The notes: generated from the sequence alone by a model not told the origin. Positions 8,448 to 17,642 are shown, counted from the first letter of the stretch. The stretch is DNA of 64,000 nucleotides from Aldehydirespirator sp965116665 (GCA_965116665.1 OZ220709.1:2108001-2172000); one strand, 5' to 3'. Program-made: numbers and translations.

Positions 8448-8465
8448 GGTGTTAGGCATCCCGCG
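8448..8465. repeat. Short direct repeat R1, right copy
   Basis: Partner of 5499-5516 with one mismatch over 18 bases. It lies 25 bp beyond the aceA stop (in the direction of aceA transcription) and about 230 bp after the lipoprotein gene. Confidence 0.6.
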
Positions 8466-8489
8466 GGTGGGGCGGCCTGGAGCCGGGCG

Positions 8490-9794
8490 TCAGAACTGAG
8501 CCTGCTCGGTGCTGCCCTCCAGTGCCAGGGTGGAGGCGGTGCCGCCGGAGATCACCGTGGCCACCTGGTCGAAGTAACCGGCCCCCACCTCGCGCTGGTG
8601 GCGGGTCGCGCTGTAACCCAGAGCCTCCATCTCCATCTCGCGTCGCTGGAGCGCGACATAGGCCGTCATATCGTCGCCCTGGTAGGCGTGGGCAAGCTCG
8701 AACGCCGAGGCGTTGAGTGCATGCCAACCGGCCAGCGTTATGAACTGGAACACGTAGCCCATGGCGCCCAGCTCCTTCTGGAACACCGCGATCTCGGCGT
8801 CGTCGAGGTGCGCCCGCCAGTTGAAGGAGGGCGAGCAGTTGTAGGCCAGCATCTTTTGGGGATACACATCGTGAACGGCGTCCGCGAATGCCCTCGCCTC
8901 GTCGAGATCGGGGGTGGCGGTCTCGCACCACAGCAGATCGCAGTAGGGCGCGTAGGCGATGCTGCGACCGATGGGCGCCTCGAGCCCCGGCTCGGTGACG
9001 AAGAACCCCTCGGCGGTTCGCTCCCCGGTGAGCCTGGACCGGTCCAGTTCGTCCACGTCGCTGGTGACGAGACTCGCGCTCAAGGCGTCGGTACGGGCTA
9101 TCACGATGGTCTCGGTGCCCATGACGTCCGCGGCCAGCCTCGCCGCCCTGAGCGTCGACAGATGCTGGGAGGTCGGAACCAGCACCTTGCCGCCCATGTG
9201 GCCGCACTTCTTGGCCGAACTGAGCTGGTCCTCGAAGTGGACCCCGGCCGCACCGGACTCGATCATCGCCTTCATGAGCTCGTAGGCGTTGAGCGGCCCG
9301 CCGAAGCCTGCCTCGGCATCGGCCACGATGGGCAGGATGTAGTCGCGGCTCGGGTGTCCCGCGGTCTCGCTCCACTCGATCTGATCGGCTCGACGCAACG
9401 CGTTGTTGAGTCGGGACACGACCGACGGCACCGAGTTGACCGGGTACAGCGACTGGTCCGGGTACACCTGCCCGGCGAGATTGGCGTCGCCGGCCACCTG
9501 CCAGCCCGACAGGTACAGCGCGGGCAGTCCCGCCTTGGCGAACTGGATGGCCTGACCCCCGGTCATGGCTCCGAGCGCGTGCACGTAGTCCATGTCGTGC
9601 AGGCGCTGCCACAGCTTCGACGCGCCGGCGCGCGCCAGCGTGCACTCCGGCGTCACCGAGCCTCGCAGGCTCACTACGTCGGCCGCGGAGTAGTCGCGCT
9701 GAACGCCGATCCAGCGCGGGTTGGTGGCCCAGTCCTCCTCCAGAGCCTCGACCTGCGCCGCGAAGCTCGGACCTGCGTTCGGGATGCTTGCCAT
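8490..9794 (-). CDS. aceA: Isocitrate lyase
   Basis: Glyoxylate-shunt enzyme splitting isocitrate into succinate and glyoxylate, needed for growth on acetate or fatty acids. The 434-residue protein has the signature KKCGHMGG containing the catalytic cysteine, the metal-binding DAEAGFGG and the active-site segment YNCSPSFNW. The ATG at 9794 has an AGGAGG about seven bases upstream on the minus strand; in-frame starts farther upstream were rejected because the added residues are unlike the family. It is divergent from ramB across 153 bp, the arrangement known from Corynebacterium, where RamB controls aceA. Its last 46 bp are duplicated at 6881-6926. Two acyl-CoA dehydrogenases and an enoyl-CoA hydratase elsewhere in the window fit a fatty-acid-using metabolism. 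Confidence 0.97.
   Translation of the reverse strand: MASIPNAGPSFAAQVEALEEDWATNPRWIGVQRDYSAADVVSLRGSVTPECTLARAGASKLWQRLHDMDYVHALGAMTGGQAIQFAKAGLPALYLSGWQVAGDANLAGQVYPDQSLYPVNSVPSVVSRLNNALRRADQIEWSETAGHPSRDYILPIVADAEAGFGGPLNAYELMKAMIESGAAGVHFEDQLSSAKKCGHMGGKVLVPTSQHLSTLRAARLAADVMGTETIVIARTDALSASLVTSDVDELDRSRLTGERTAEGFFVTEPGLEAPIGRSIAYAPYCDLLWCETATPDLDEARAFADAVHDVYPQKMLAYNCSPSFNWRAHLDDAEIAVFQKELGAMGYVFQFITLAGWHALNASAFELAHAYQGDDMTAYVALQRREMEMEALGYSATRHQREVGAGYFDQVATVISGGTASTLALEGSTEQAQF
8491..8536. repeat. Direct repeat R2, native copy inside aceA
   Basis: The last codons and most of the stop of aceA, repeated with one difference (T for C) at 6881-6926. This copy is part of the intact gene. Confidence 0.8.
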
Positions 9795-9947
9795 CTCCTC
9801 GACCTCCTGATGTCGCGGTGGCGCCGGCCACCGCCGATGATGTCGTGGATCCAATCGTCGTCTCCGTCGGTGACGATTGTCAGGGTTCTGCCGCGCGGAC
9901 AAGCATCAAAGTTGTTGGGCGAGACAAGATCTGCAATTCTTTCGCCC

Positions 9948-11411
9948 ATGTCCGTCGAACCCGACCTGCTCGTGCTCGGTCGCCGTCTGCGCCACGCCCG
10001 GCGAAGCCAGAGGCTCACCCTCGCGGACCTTGCCGAACGGACCGGCCGGCCACCCGCTTACCTGTCCCGGCTGGAGAACGGGAGGGTCGAGCCCCGCCTC
10101 GGCGTGCTGGGCGACCTTGCCGACGCGCTGGGAACCACCACCGCCGACCTGCTCATAGACGATCCGCCCGACCGCCGCGCCGAGCTCGAGCTGGCCCTTC
10201 TGCGGATCCAGAACGATCCGGCCTACCGGGAGCTGGGCCTGCCCGCCCTCAAGCCGTCGGCGCGCCTCAGCGACGACGTCCTGGAGCACCTCGTCGGACT
10301 CGGTCGGGCGGTCTGCGAGCCGGCCGGGAGCCCGCCCGACGTCACCGAGAGCGCCCGCCGGGCCAACTCGGAGCTGCGCCACCAGATGCGCGACCGGCAC
10401 AACTACTTCGCCGACATCGAGAGGATCGCCGCCGAGGGGCTGTCGCTGGCCGGCTACCCCGGCTCGGGCCCGATCAGCGAGCGGGTCCTCACCGAGCTGG
10501 TCCGCAGCTACGGCTTCCGCATCCAGCGTGTGGCCGGGCTTCCCCGCACGGCCCGCTCCATAACCGACACCCGCGACCGGGTGATCTACATCGGCGACCA
10601 GGACGACGTGAAGGTCCGCCAGGCGCGATCGGTGGTCCTGCAGACTCTCGGCCATTTCGCGCTGGAGCATTCGGACACGTCGGACTTCGGCAACTACCTC
10701 CGGCAGAGGATCGAGTCGAACTACTTCTCCGCGGCAGTGCTCGCGCCCGAGGAACCGGCTGTCGATCTGCTGAGCGAGGCCAAGCGGCAGAGCGACATCA
10801 GCGTCGAGGACCTCAAGGAGACCTTCTACATCTCCTACGAGATGGCCGCGCACCGCTTCACCAACCTGGCCACCGTCCACCTCGGGCTGCCTGTCCATTT
10901 CCTTCGGACCGACGCCGAGGGAGTGATCTCGAAGGCGTACGAGAACGACGGCCTGCCCTTCCCGGTCACCGCCGACGGCGGGCTCGAGGGAGAGCGCGTC
11001 CCCCGCCAATGGGGAGCCCGCCAAGCCTGGGGCGCCCAGGGGCACTTCCTCCTGCACGAGCAGTACACCGTGCTCGACGAGGGGGAGTACTTCTGCATCA
11101 CCTACATCGAGACCGAGACGGACCGCTACCCCTACGCGATCACGCTGGGCACCACCGCCGAGCACGCCCCGCACTTCCGCGGCTCGCAGACCCTGCGGCG
11201 CGAGCACGCCCGCTCCAAGGACGTCGAGCCAGACCCGCGGCTGGTGAGCGAATGGGAGGGCGTGGCCTGGCCCTCGGCGGCCGAGCGCAGCCACGTGCTT
11301 TCGGCGTTGCCGCCCTCGCGGCGGTCCTTCCTGCCGTTCCCCGGCATCGACCTGCTCGACGTCTACCGGTTCCTGGACCGCCAGAGGCGCCGACAGCGAC
11401 CGGCCGGCTAG
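9948..11411 (+). CDS. ramB: RamB-like XRE regulator of acetate/glyoxylate metabolism
   Basis: A 487-residue transcription factor of the RamB/ScfR short-chain-fatty-acid regulator family. The N-terminal XRE helix-turn-helix spans about residues 8-65 (LTLADLAERTG followed by YLSRLENG). A central IrrE-like DUF955 region with HFALEHSDTSDF where the family has its HExxH-like site, and a DUF2083 C-terminus with the segment CITYIET, follow. The ATG at 9948 is the first residue matching the family; the frame stays open upstream antisense to aceA. The divergent aceA promoter is its likely target, by analogy with Corynebacterium glutamicum RamB. I could not confirm a RamB operator in the 153-bp gap. 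Confidence 0.88.
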   Translation: MSVEPDLLVLGRRLRHARRSQRLTLADLAERTGRPPAYLSRLENGRVEPRLGVLGDLADALGTTTADLLIDDPPDRRAELELALLRIQNDPAYRELGLPALKPSARLSDDVLEHLVGLGRAVCEPAGSPPDVTESARRANSELRHQMRDRHNYFADIERIAAEGLSLAGYPGSGPISERVLTELVRSYGFRIQRVAGLPRTARSITDTRDRVIYIGDQDDVKVRQARSVVLQTLGHFALEHSDTSDFGNYLRQRIESNYFSAAVLAPEEPAVDLLSEAKRQSDISVEDLKETFYISYEMAAHRFTNLATVHLGLPVHFLRTDAEGVISKAYENDGLPFPVTADGGLEGERVPRQWGARQAWGAQGHFLLHEQYTVLDEGEYFCITYIETETDRYPYAITLGTTAEHAPHFRGSQTLRREHARSKDVEPDPRLVSEWEGVAWPSAAERSHVLSALPPSRRSFLPFPGIDLLDVYRFLDRQRRRQRPAG

Positions 11412-11480
11412 GGGCCGAGCGGGTCGGCTGGCGCCTGCGTGCGAGCGCACTTCGTGTAGTCTCTCGCGGAGACACCACGC

Positions 11481-12446
11481 ATGTCCGAGACCGCCGCCAC
11501 CATCCGCGTCCCCGCCAACCATTTGCTAGGGCCCCTGGTGGGCGAGCACGACGCGAACCTCCGGCAGCTGGAGAGCGCCTTTCCCGGCAGCCGCATCCAT
11601 CTGCGAGGCAACGAGGTGAGCGTCCTCGGTGACGAGGCCGAGACCGTCGCCCGGCTCTTCGAGGAGTTGATCCTGCTCCTCGAGCACGGCCAGCGCCTCG
11701 ACGGGCGCACCATCGACCGCACGATCGACATGGTGCGCAGCAATGTCCGAGCCTCCGAGGTGCTCACCCACGACGTGCTTCGCACCGCCGGCGGCCGCGT
11801 CGTGCGCCCGAAGTCGGCGGGCCAGAAGCGCTATGTGGACGTGATGGACCAGAGCGTGATCACCTTCAGCATCGGGCCCGCGGGAACGGGCAAGAGCTGG
11901 CTGGCAGTCGCCATGGCGGTGAGAGCACTCCACAACGACGAGGTCAGCCGGATCATCCTCACCCGGCCCGCGGTGGAGGCGGGGGAGAGGCTCGGGTTCC
12001 TCCCCGGGGACCTCATGGCCAAGGTCGACCCCTACCTGCGCCCGCTGTACGACGCCCTGTACGACATGGTGGGCAGCGAGGGGATGGAACGCCTGCTCGA
12101 GCGGGGAGCGGTGGAGGTGGCGCCGCTGGCCTTCATGCGGGGCCGGACGCTCAACTCGAGCTTCATCATCCTCGACGAGGCCCAGAACACCACGCCCGAG
12201 CAGATGAAGATGTTCCTGACCCGCATCGGCTTCGGCTCCCGGACGGTCGTCACCGGCGACGTGACCCAGGTCGACGTCGACGGCGGGCGCAGCGGCCTGG
12301 TGGGCATCGAGAAGCTGCTCGGGAGCATCGACGGCATCGGGTTCGTGCATCTCACCAGCCGCGACGTGGTGCGCCACCGCATCGTCGCCGACATCGTGAC
12401 CGCCTATGACAGGGCCAGGGCCATGCCGGGGGACCCGGCTAGATGA
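11481..12446 (+). CDS. phoH: PhoH-like ATPase (YbeZ type)
   Basis: P-loop ATPase of the PhoH/YbeZ family, thought to work with YbeY in RNA processing and ribosome maturation. Walker A GPAGTGKSW lies near residue 134-142 and the Walker B-like segment FIILDEAQN near 230. The 321-residue length is normal. It overlaps ybeY by four bases (ATGA), so the two are translationally coupled, the usual arrangement. It begins a dense housekeeping run through corC-like, era, uppS, recO and glyS. Confidence 0.94.
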   Translation: MSETAATIRVPANHLLGPLVGEHDANLRQLESAFPGSRIHLRGNEVSVLGDEAETVARLFEELILLLEHGQRLDGRTIDRTIDMVRSNVRASEVLTHDVLRTAGGRVVRPKSAGQKRYVDVMDQSVITFSIGPAGTGKSWLAVAMAVRALHNDEVSRIILTRPAVEAGERLGFLPGDLMAKVDPYLRPLYDALYDMVGSEGMERLLERGAVEVAPLAFMRGRTLNSSFIILDEAQNTTPEQMKMFLTRIGFGSRTVVTGDVTQVDVDGGRSGLVGIEKLLGSIDGIGFVHLTSRDVVRHRIVADIVTAYDRARAMPGDPAR

Positions 12447-12943
12447 GCGCAGCCACCGCCGGCGCGGTCGTCCACGCCGTCGACGACCGGTCCCAGCCGC
12501 CTCCGGGCCGCGACGGGCTCGAGGCCGGGCGGTGGGCCGGGCTGGCCGCGGCAGTGCTGCAGGACGAGGGAGTTAGACGGGGCGAGCTGGGCCTGCGCTT
12601 CGTGGATCCTGGCGCCATGTCCGAACTCAATTCGAGCCACATGGGCTCGCCCGGGCCGACCGACGTTCTGGCCTTCCCCATAGACGGTGCGGGCGGCTCG
12701 GTACACACCCCGGAGCAGGTCCCGCTGCTGGGAGATGTCGTGGTGTGCCCCGCGTACGCGGCCGAGCAGGCGCCGGACCATGCCGGTGGCGGGCACGACG
12801 GCAGCCTCGGCGACGAGCTGGCCCTGCTGGTCGTGCACGGGGTGCTGCACGTGCTGGGGTATGACCACCAATCCGATGCGGACGCAGCGGCCATGCAGGC
12901 CCGCGAGCGGCGACTCCTGGCCGCGCACTACCGGCGGCAGTGA
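12443..12943 (+). CDS. ybeY: Endoribonuclease YbeY
   Basis: Zinc-dependent single-strand endoribonuclease needed for 16S rRNA 3' processing and ribosome quality control. The metal site HGVLHVLGYDH is near residues 132-142, matching the family HGxLHLxGYDH. The 166-residue length is normal. The start overlaps the phoH stop (ATGA). The protein works in the cytoplasm with the ribosome and Era, and era lies two genes downstream. Confidence 0.95.
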   Translation: MSAATAGAVVHAVDDRSQPPPGRDGLEAGRWAGLAAAVLQDEGVRRGELGLRFVDPGAMSELNSSHMGSPGPTDVLAFPIDGAGGSVHTPEQVPLLGDVVVCPAYAAEQAPDHAGGGHDGSLGDELALLVVHGVLHVLGYDHQSDADAAAMQARERRLLAAHYRRQ

Positions 12944-12974
12944 CCGCTTCGCCCGCCTTCCGGACAAGCCCGCG

Positions 12975-13835
12975 GTGAGCGACCCGACATCGACCGGGAC
13001 GCCGCGGCGCCACGGCCCGGCCGCGGCCTTGCGCCGGCGACTTCGCCTCTTGCCGGCCCGAGGTCGCGCCGACGGACCTCCGGTCAGCGAGGACGAGCTG
13101 ATCGCGCTGACGGACGCCGCGGCGGAGGCCGACACGATCGAGGACGCCGAGCGCGACATGATCGCGTCCGCCCTGGCCCTCGACCGCACGGTCGTGCGCG
13201 AGGTCATGGCCCCCCGAGCCGACATGGTGACCGTGGACGCCGCCGCCACCGTGACCGCCGCGCTGGAGGTGGCCATCTCCTGCGGGCTGAGCCGCCTCCC
13301 GGTGCGCCGCGACAACATCGACGACATCGTGGGGGTCGTGCTGTTGAAGGACCTGGCCCGCACCGAGCGATCCGGCGGGGGCGAGAGCACGGTGCGCGAG
13401 TCGATGCGCCGGGCGATGTTCGTCCCCGAGACGAAGCGGGTGGACCAGTTGCTCAAGGAGATGCGCACCGCAGGCGGGCACCTTGCGATCGTGGTGGACG
13501 AGTACGGGGGCACAGCCGGCCTCGTCACCCTCGAGGACCTCGTAGAGGAGCTCGTCGGTGAGATCGTCGACGAGTTCGACCGGCCCGAGCCGCTGCTGGA
13601 GCCGCTGGCGGGCGGGGAGGCGCTGGTCCACGGCCGCATGCCCGTGGACCAGCTCAACATGCTGGTGGGAGCGGCCCTCCCCGACGACGACTGGGACACC
13701 GTGGGCGGCCTGATATTCGGGACCCTGGGCCATGTCCCCGAGGTGGGCGAGACCGTGGTGGTCGATGGCCTCCATCTCCAGGTCGAGCACATGCAGGGAC
13801 GCCGTATCACGCGGGTCAGGCTCACCCGTACATGA
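12975..13835 (+). CDS. CBS-pair/CorC-HlyC family protein (soluble form)
   Basis: A 286-residue protein with two CBS domains (about residues 65-190, including REVMAPRADMV and VVDEYGGTAGLVTLEDL) and a C-terminal CorC_HlyC transporter-associated domain. Actinobacterial relatives often have an N-terminal DUF21 membrane domain; here only an Arg/Pro-rich, non-membrane N-terminus precedes the CBS pair, as in E. coli CorC. The family is linked to magnesium/cobalt efflux. The GTG at 12975 follows ybeY by 31 bases; its end overlaps era by four bases. The exact start is uncertain because the N-terminus is low-complexity. Confidence 0.85.
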   Translation: MSDPTSTGTPRRHGPAAALRRRLRLLPARGRADGPPVSEDELIALTDAAAEADTIEDAERDMIASALALDRTVVREVMAPRADMVTVDAAATVTAALEVAISCGLSRLPVRRDNIDDIVGVVLLKDLARTERSGGGESTVRESMRRAMFVPETKRVDQLLKEMRTAGGHLAIVVDEYGGTAGLVTLEDLVEELVGEIVDEFDRPEPLLEPLAGGEALVHGRMPVDQLNMLVGAALPDDDWDTVGGLIFGTLGHVPEVGETVVVDGLHLQVEHMQGRRITRVRLTRT

Positions 13836-14698
13836 CGGCCCCCGGATCGGGCTCCGGCCCGCACCGCTGCGGGTTCGTCGCGCTGGCGGGCCGTCCCAAC
13901 TCGGGCAAGTCGACGCTCATCAACCGGATGATCGGGCAGAAGGTGTCGATCACCTCCAGCAAGCCTCAGACCACCCGCACGCCCGTGCGGGGGGTGCTGA
14001 CCCGCCCGGACGCCCAGATCGTGTTCGTGGACACGCCCGGCATCCACAAGCCCCGCACCGCCCATGGGCGCAGCCTCAACGCGGTCGCGGCGGAGGCGCT
14101 GCACGAGACCGACGTGGTGTGCCTGGTGATCGACGCGTCGGCCCCCTTCGGGCGGGGCGACGCCTTCATCGCCAGGTCACTGCCCGCTGACTCTGTCGTG
14201 GTGGTCACCAAGTCCGATCTCGTCGGGCCGGCGGCGATGCTGCGGCAGCTCGCCGCTACGGCAGAGCTCGACTTCGAGGCCTACTTCCCGGTCAGCGGTC
14301 GCACCGGAGAGGGCGTCGACGCTCTCGTCGACCACCTGGTCGACCGGCTGCCCCCGGGGCCGGCGCTGTACGAGTCCGGCACCGTCTCGGACTGCTCGGA
14401 GGCGTTCTGGGTGGCCGAGTTGGTGCGCGAGGAGCTCCTGAAGTCGACCCGCCACGAGCTGCCGCATGCGATCGCGACCCGGGTCACCGACTACGAGTGG
14501 CCGCTGATCCGCTGCGAGGTGCTCGTGGAACGCCAATCCCAGAAGGCCATCGTCATCGGCAAGGGCGGGTCGACGCTGAGATCGGTGGGCACCGCGGTTC
14601 GCTCCCAGCTCCCCGACGGCGCCTACCTGCAGCTCGCGGTGAGGGTCGACAAGAACTGGCAGCGCAGAGCCCAGGCCAGCCACTACGCCGCGCCGTAG
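13832..14698 (+). CDS. era: GTPase Era
   Basis: Ribosome-assembly GTPase that binds the 3' end of 16S rRNA. The G1 motif GRPNSGKST is near residues 18-26, G2 region switch SKPQTTRTP near 46-54, G3 DTPG near 68, G4 TKSD near 126, and a C-terminal KH domain has IGKGGSTLRSVG. The 288-residue length is normal. Its ATG overlaps the upstream stop (ATGA), consistent with an operon from phoH onward. Confidence 0.96.
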   Translation: MTAPGSGSGPHRCGFVALAGRPNSGKSTLINRMIGQKVSITSSKPQTTRTPVRGVLTRPDAQIVFVDTPGIHKPRTAHGRSLNAVAAEALHETDVVCLVIDASAPFGRGDAFIARSLPADSVVVVTKSDLVGPAAMLRQLAATAELDFEAYFPVSGRTGEGVDALVDHLVDRLPPGPALYESGTVSDCSEAFWVAELVREELLKSTRHELPHAIATRVTDYEWPLIRCEVLVERQSQKAIVIGKGGSTLRSVGTAVRSQLPDGAYLQLAVRVDKNWQRRAQASHYAAP

Positions 14699-14806
14699 GG
14701 GCCGTCGGGGAGCTGGGAGCGGGTAGCCGCCCGACACCGATGCCGGGCGGATCTGTCACGACACGAGAATGCGTGCCGCCTCGGCGGGCCAGGCGGTAGG
14801 TTCACG

Positions 14807-15568
14807 GTGGTGATCACTGCCGAGCTGGATCTGGACCGCGTCCCCTCGCACATCGCGTGCGTGATGGACGGCAACGGGCGCTGGGCCCAGTCCCGGGGCC
14901 TGCCGCGCACGGAGGGCCACCGGGCCGGCGAGGAGGCACTCTTCGATGTCGTAGAGGGCGCCCTCGACATCGGCGTGGAGTGGCTCACGGTGTACGCGTT
15001 CAGCACCGAGAACTGGCGCCGCCCCCCGGCGGAGGTCCGCTTCCTGATCGAGTTCAACGAGGACATCCTGCTGCGCCGGCGCGACGAGCTCCACGAGCGG
15101 GGGGTGAGGATCCGGTTTGTGGGGCGCCGCGACCGGCGGGTGCCGAAGCGGCTGCTCGATCTCATGGACGACGCCACCGAGTTGACCAGGCACAACGACC
15201 GGATGACCTTCACAATCGCCTTCAACTACGGGGGCCGGGCCGAGATCGTGGATGCGGTCCGGGCGGTCGTCAACGCGGGGATCTCAGCCGACCGGATCAC
15301 CGAGCGCACCATCGCCCGCCGGCTGTACGACCCCGAGATGCCGGAGCCGGACCTGATGATCCGCACGTCCGGGGAGTTCCGCACCTCCAACTTCCTGCTG
15401 TGGGAGCTGGCCTACAGCGAGCTGTACTTCACCGACACGGCGTGGCCCGACTTCCGGCGGGGCGACCTCTATGAGGCGATCAGGGCCTATCAGGACCGTG
15501 AACGGAGATTCGGGCAGGTGTCGCCCAACGGAGCCTCCCAGGCGAGCACGACCAACGGCGACGGCTAG
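14807..15568 (+). CDS. uppS: Isoprenyl transferase (undecaprenyl/decaprenyl diphosphate synthase)
   Basis: Cis-prenyltransferase adding isopentenyl units to make the lipid carrier for cell-wall synthesis. The catalytic MDGNGRWA is near residues 19-26, with the conserved FNYGGRAE and the substrate-binding RTSGEFRTSNFLLW near residue 187. GTG codons at 14807 and 14810 are both possible starts. It follows era by 108 bp and precedes recO by five bases. Chain length of the product cannot be deduced. Confidence 0.94.
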   Translation: MVITAELDLDRVPSHIACVMDGNGRWAQSRGLPRTEGHRAGEEALFDVVEGALDIGVEWLTVYAFSTENWRRPPAEVRFLIEFNEDILLRRRDELHERGVRIRFVGRRDRRVPKRLLDLMDDATELTRHNDRMTFTIAFNYGGRAEIVDAVRAVVNAGISADRITERTIARRLYDPEMPEPDLMIRTSGEFRTSNFLLWELAYSELYFTDTAWPDFRRGDLYEAIRAYQDRERRFGQVSPNGASQASTTNGDG

Positions 15569-15573
15569 CTCCC

Positions 15574-16293
15574 GTGGGCCTCTACCGCGACGAGGCCGTG
15601 GTGCTGCGCACGTGGAAGCTGGGCGAGGCCGACCGCATCGTGAGCCTGCACACGCTGGGCAACGGCAAGGTCCGGGGCGTGGCCAAGGGAGTGCGCCGCA
15701 CTCGCTCGAAGTTCGGCGCCCGCCTGGAACCGGCCTGCCATGTGGCTGTCCAGCTCTACCGGGGCCGGGGTGATCTCGACACCGTCACCCAGGCCGAGAC
15801 CATCGACCGGTTCGGGAGCCTCCGGTCCGATCCCGAACGGTTCGCGCGGGCCTCGGCGATGCTGGAGGCAGTCGACCAACTCGCCCCCGAGACCGGCGGT
15901 GACCCCGACCGCCACGTGATGCTGGTGCGGGCCCTGGCCACGCTGGACCGCACCGACAATCCCCTGGTAGTCGCCGGGTTCTTCTTGAAACTGCTGGCCC
16001 TCGAGGGGGTCCAGCCCGAACTTGACGGCTGTGTGGGCTGCGGAGCGGCCGGGCCGCTGGTGGCGATCGATGTCCATTCCGGCGGCGTGCTGTGCCGCGA
16101 CTGCCGCCAGGGCCGGCCGATCGGTGCGGAGGCACTCGACATGCTGCGAGCGATGCTCGGCGGCCAGCTCGCAGCGGTGCTGCGACAGGCGCGCGGTGCG
16201 GCCGCCGGGGAGGTCGCTGCTCTGGCCACCGCCGCGATGGAGGCCCACCTGGAACGGCGCCTGCGATCGGTGACCGTGCTCGACGGCGGTTAG
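15574..16293 (+). CDS. recO: DNA repair protein RecO
   Basis: Recombination mediator that, with RecR, loads RecA on SSB-coated DNA. The N-terminal OB-fold starts LYRDEAVVLRTWKLGEADRI, as in the family, and a four-cysteine zinc site (CVGCG, then CRDC) is present near residues 151-177. The 239-residue length is normal. A GTG start follows uppS closely. Confidence 0.93.
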   Translation: MGLYRDEAVVLRTWKLGEADRIVSLHTLGNGKVRGVAKGVRRTRSKFGARLEPACHVAVQLYRGRGDLDTVTQAETIDRFGSLRSDPERFARASAMLEAVDQLAPETGGDPDRHVMLVRALATLDRTDNPLVVAGFFLKLLALEGVQPELDGCVGCGAAGPLVAIDVHSGGVLCRDCRQGRPIGAEALDMLRAMLGGQLAAVLRQARGAAAGEVAALATAAMEAHLERRLRSVTVLDGG

Positions 16294-16319
16294 CGAGCGA
16301 GGCTCTAGCCTTGCCTGCC

Positions 16320-17642
16320 ATGGCCGAGCCGTCGACCGACCCCGATCTGTTCGACAAGATCGTCAACCTCTGCGTGCGGCGCGGCTTCGTGTTCCGCTCC
16401 GCGGAGATCTACGGCGGCTTCCGCTCCGCGTACGACTACGGGCCGCTCGGAGTGCTGCTGCTGCGCAACGTCAAGGAGCAGTGGTGGCGGTCGATGGTGC
16501 AGATGCGCCACGACGTGGTCGGTCTGGACGCGTCGATCCTGTCCCCGCCGGCGGTGTGGGAGGCCTCGGGCCATCTCGACCACTTCACCGATCCGATGGT
16601 GGACTGCCGTTCGTGCGGCAGCCGCCACCGTGCCGACAAGCTGGAGGATCCCGAGGCCTGCCCCGAGTGCGGGGAACGAGGCCAGTTCACCGAGCCCCGC
16701 CAGTTCAACCTGATGTTCTCCACCCACGCCGGGCCGGTGGCCGACTCGGCGGCGCAGGTGTACCTGCGGCCCGAGACCGCCCAGGGAATGTTCATCAACT
16801 TCGCCAACGTGCTCCGGGCCAGCCGCAAGAGCCCGCCCTTCGGGATCGCCCAGATCGGCAAGTCGTTCCGCAACGAGATCACGCCGGGCAACTTCGTGTT
16901 CCGCACCCGCGAGTTCGAGCAGATGGAGTTGGAGTACTTCGTGCCGCCCGAGGACGCCGCCAAGTCGTTCGAGCGCTGGTGCCAGGCCCGGCACCGGTGG
17001 TACCTGGACCTGGGCATCAAGCCCGGCCTGCTGCGGCTGCGGGCCCACGGATCCGACGAGCTGAGCCACTACTCGTCGGCCACCTCCGACGTGGAGTTCC
17101 TGTTCCCGTGGGGCTGGGACGAGCTCGAGGGCATCGCCAACCGGGGCGACTACGACCTGCGCTGCCACGCACAGCACTCCGGTGAGCGCCTCGAGTACTT
17201 CGATCCCGCCAGCGGCGAGCACTACGTGCCCCACGTGATCGAGCCGGCCGCCGGCGCGACCAGGGCCGCGATGGCCTTCCTGATGTCGGCCTACGACACC
17301 GAGGTCGTCAACGACGCGGCGCGGGCCGTGCTGCGCCTCGACCGCCGGCTGGCTCCCTACCAGGCGGCGGTGCTCCCCCTGTCGCGCAAGGACGTGCTGG
17401 TGCCGGTGGCCCAGCGGGTGTTCGACCTGTTGAAGGGGCGCTGGAGCTGCGACTACGACGAGACCCAGGCCATCGGCCGCCGCTACCGGCGCCAGGACGA
17501 GATCGGCACCCCGCTGTGCGTGACCGTCGACTTCGACACCCTCGAAGACGACGCGGTGACCGTGCGCGACCGCGACTCCATGGCCCAGGACCGGGTCAGC
17601 ATCGACCGCCTGACCGACTACCTCGCCGACCGGCTCCGGTAG
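16320..17642 (+). CDS. glyS: Glycyl-tRNA synthetase, alpha2 type
   Basis: Class II dimeric glycyl-tRNA synthetase of the eukaryote/archaeal-like type found in actinobacteria. It has the N-terminal KIVNLCVRRGFVFRSAEIYGG, class II motif 2 FRNEITPGNFVFRTREFEQ and a zinc-ribbon insertion CRSCGS...CPECGE near residues 98-122. The C-terminal anticodon-binding domain is complete. The ATG at 16320 gives 440 residues; upstream in-frame codons overlap recO and were rejected. Confidence 0.95.
   Translation: MAEPSTDPDLFDKIVNLCVRRGFVFRSAEIYGGFRSAYDYGPLGVLLLRNVKEQWWRSMVQMRHDVVGLDASILSPPAVWEASGHLDHFTDPMVDCRSCGSRHRADKLEDPEACPECGERGQFTEPRQFNLMFSTHAGPVADSAAQVYLRPETAQGMFINFANVLRASRKSPPFGIAQIGKSFRNEITPGNFVFRTREFEQMELEYFVPPEDAAKSFERWCQARHRWYLDLGIKPGLLRLRAHGSDELSHYSSATSDVEFLFPWGWDELEGIANRGDYDLRCHAQHSGERLEYFDPASGEHYVPHVIEPAAGATRAAMAFLMSAYDTEVVNDAARAVLRLDRRLAPYQAAVLPLSRKDVLVPVAQRVFDLLKGRWSCDYDETQAIGRRYRRQDEIGTPLCVTVDFDTLEDDAVTVRDRDSMAQDRVSIDRLTDYLADRLR

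Noticed and set aside
8187..9947. N-terminal extension of the ramB frame running antisense through aceA
   Set aside because: The added ~590 residues are the complement of isocitrate lyase; family likeness begins at the ATG at 9948.
9795..9947. Defined RamB operator
   Set aside because: AT-rich bits such as CATCAAAGTT are present but do not match a consensus well enough to claim a site.
9906..11522. Long minus-strand open frame of about 538 codons opposite ramB
   Set aside because: It is antisense to a well-supported RamB gene; the protein is low-complexity and matches no family. Long antisense frames are expected in this GC-rich DNA.
12404..14104. Long minus-strand frame opposite ybeY, corC-like and era genes
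   Set aside because: Covers three recognised genes on the other strand and has Arg/Ser/Pro-rich composition typical of shadow frames.
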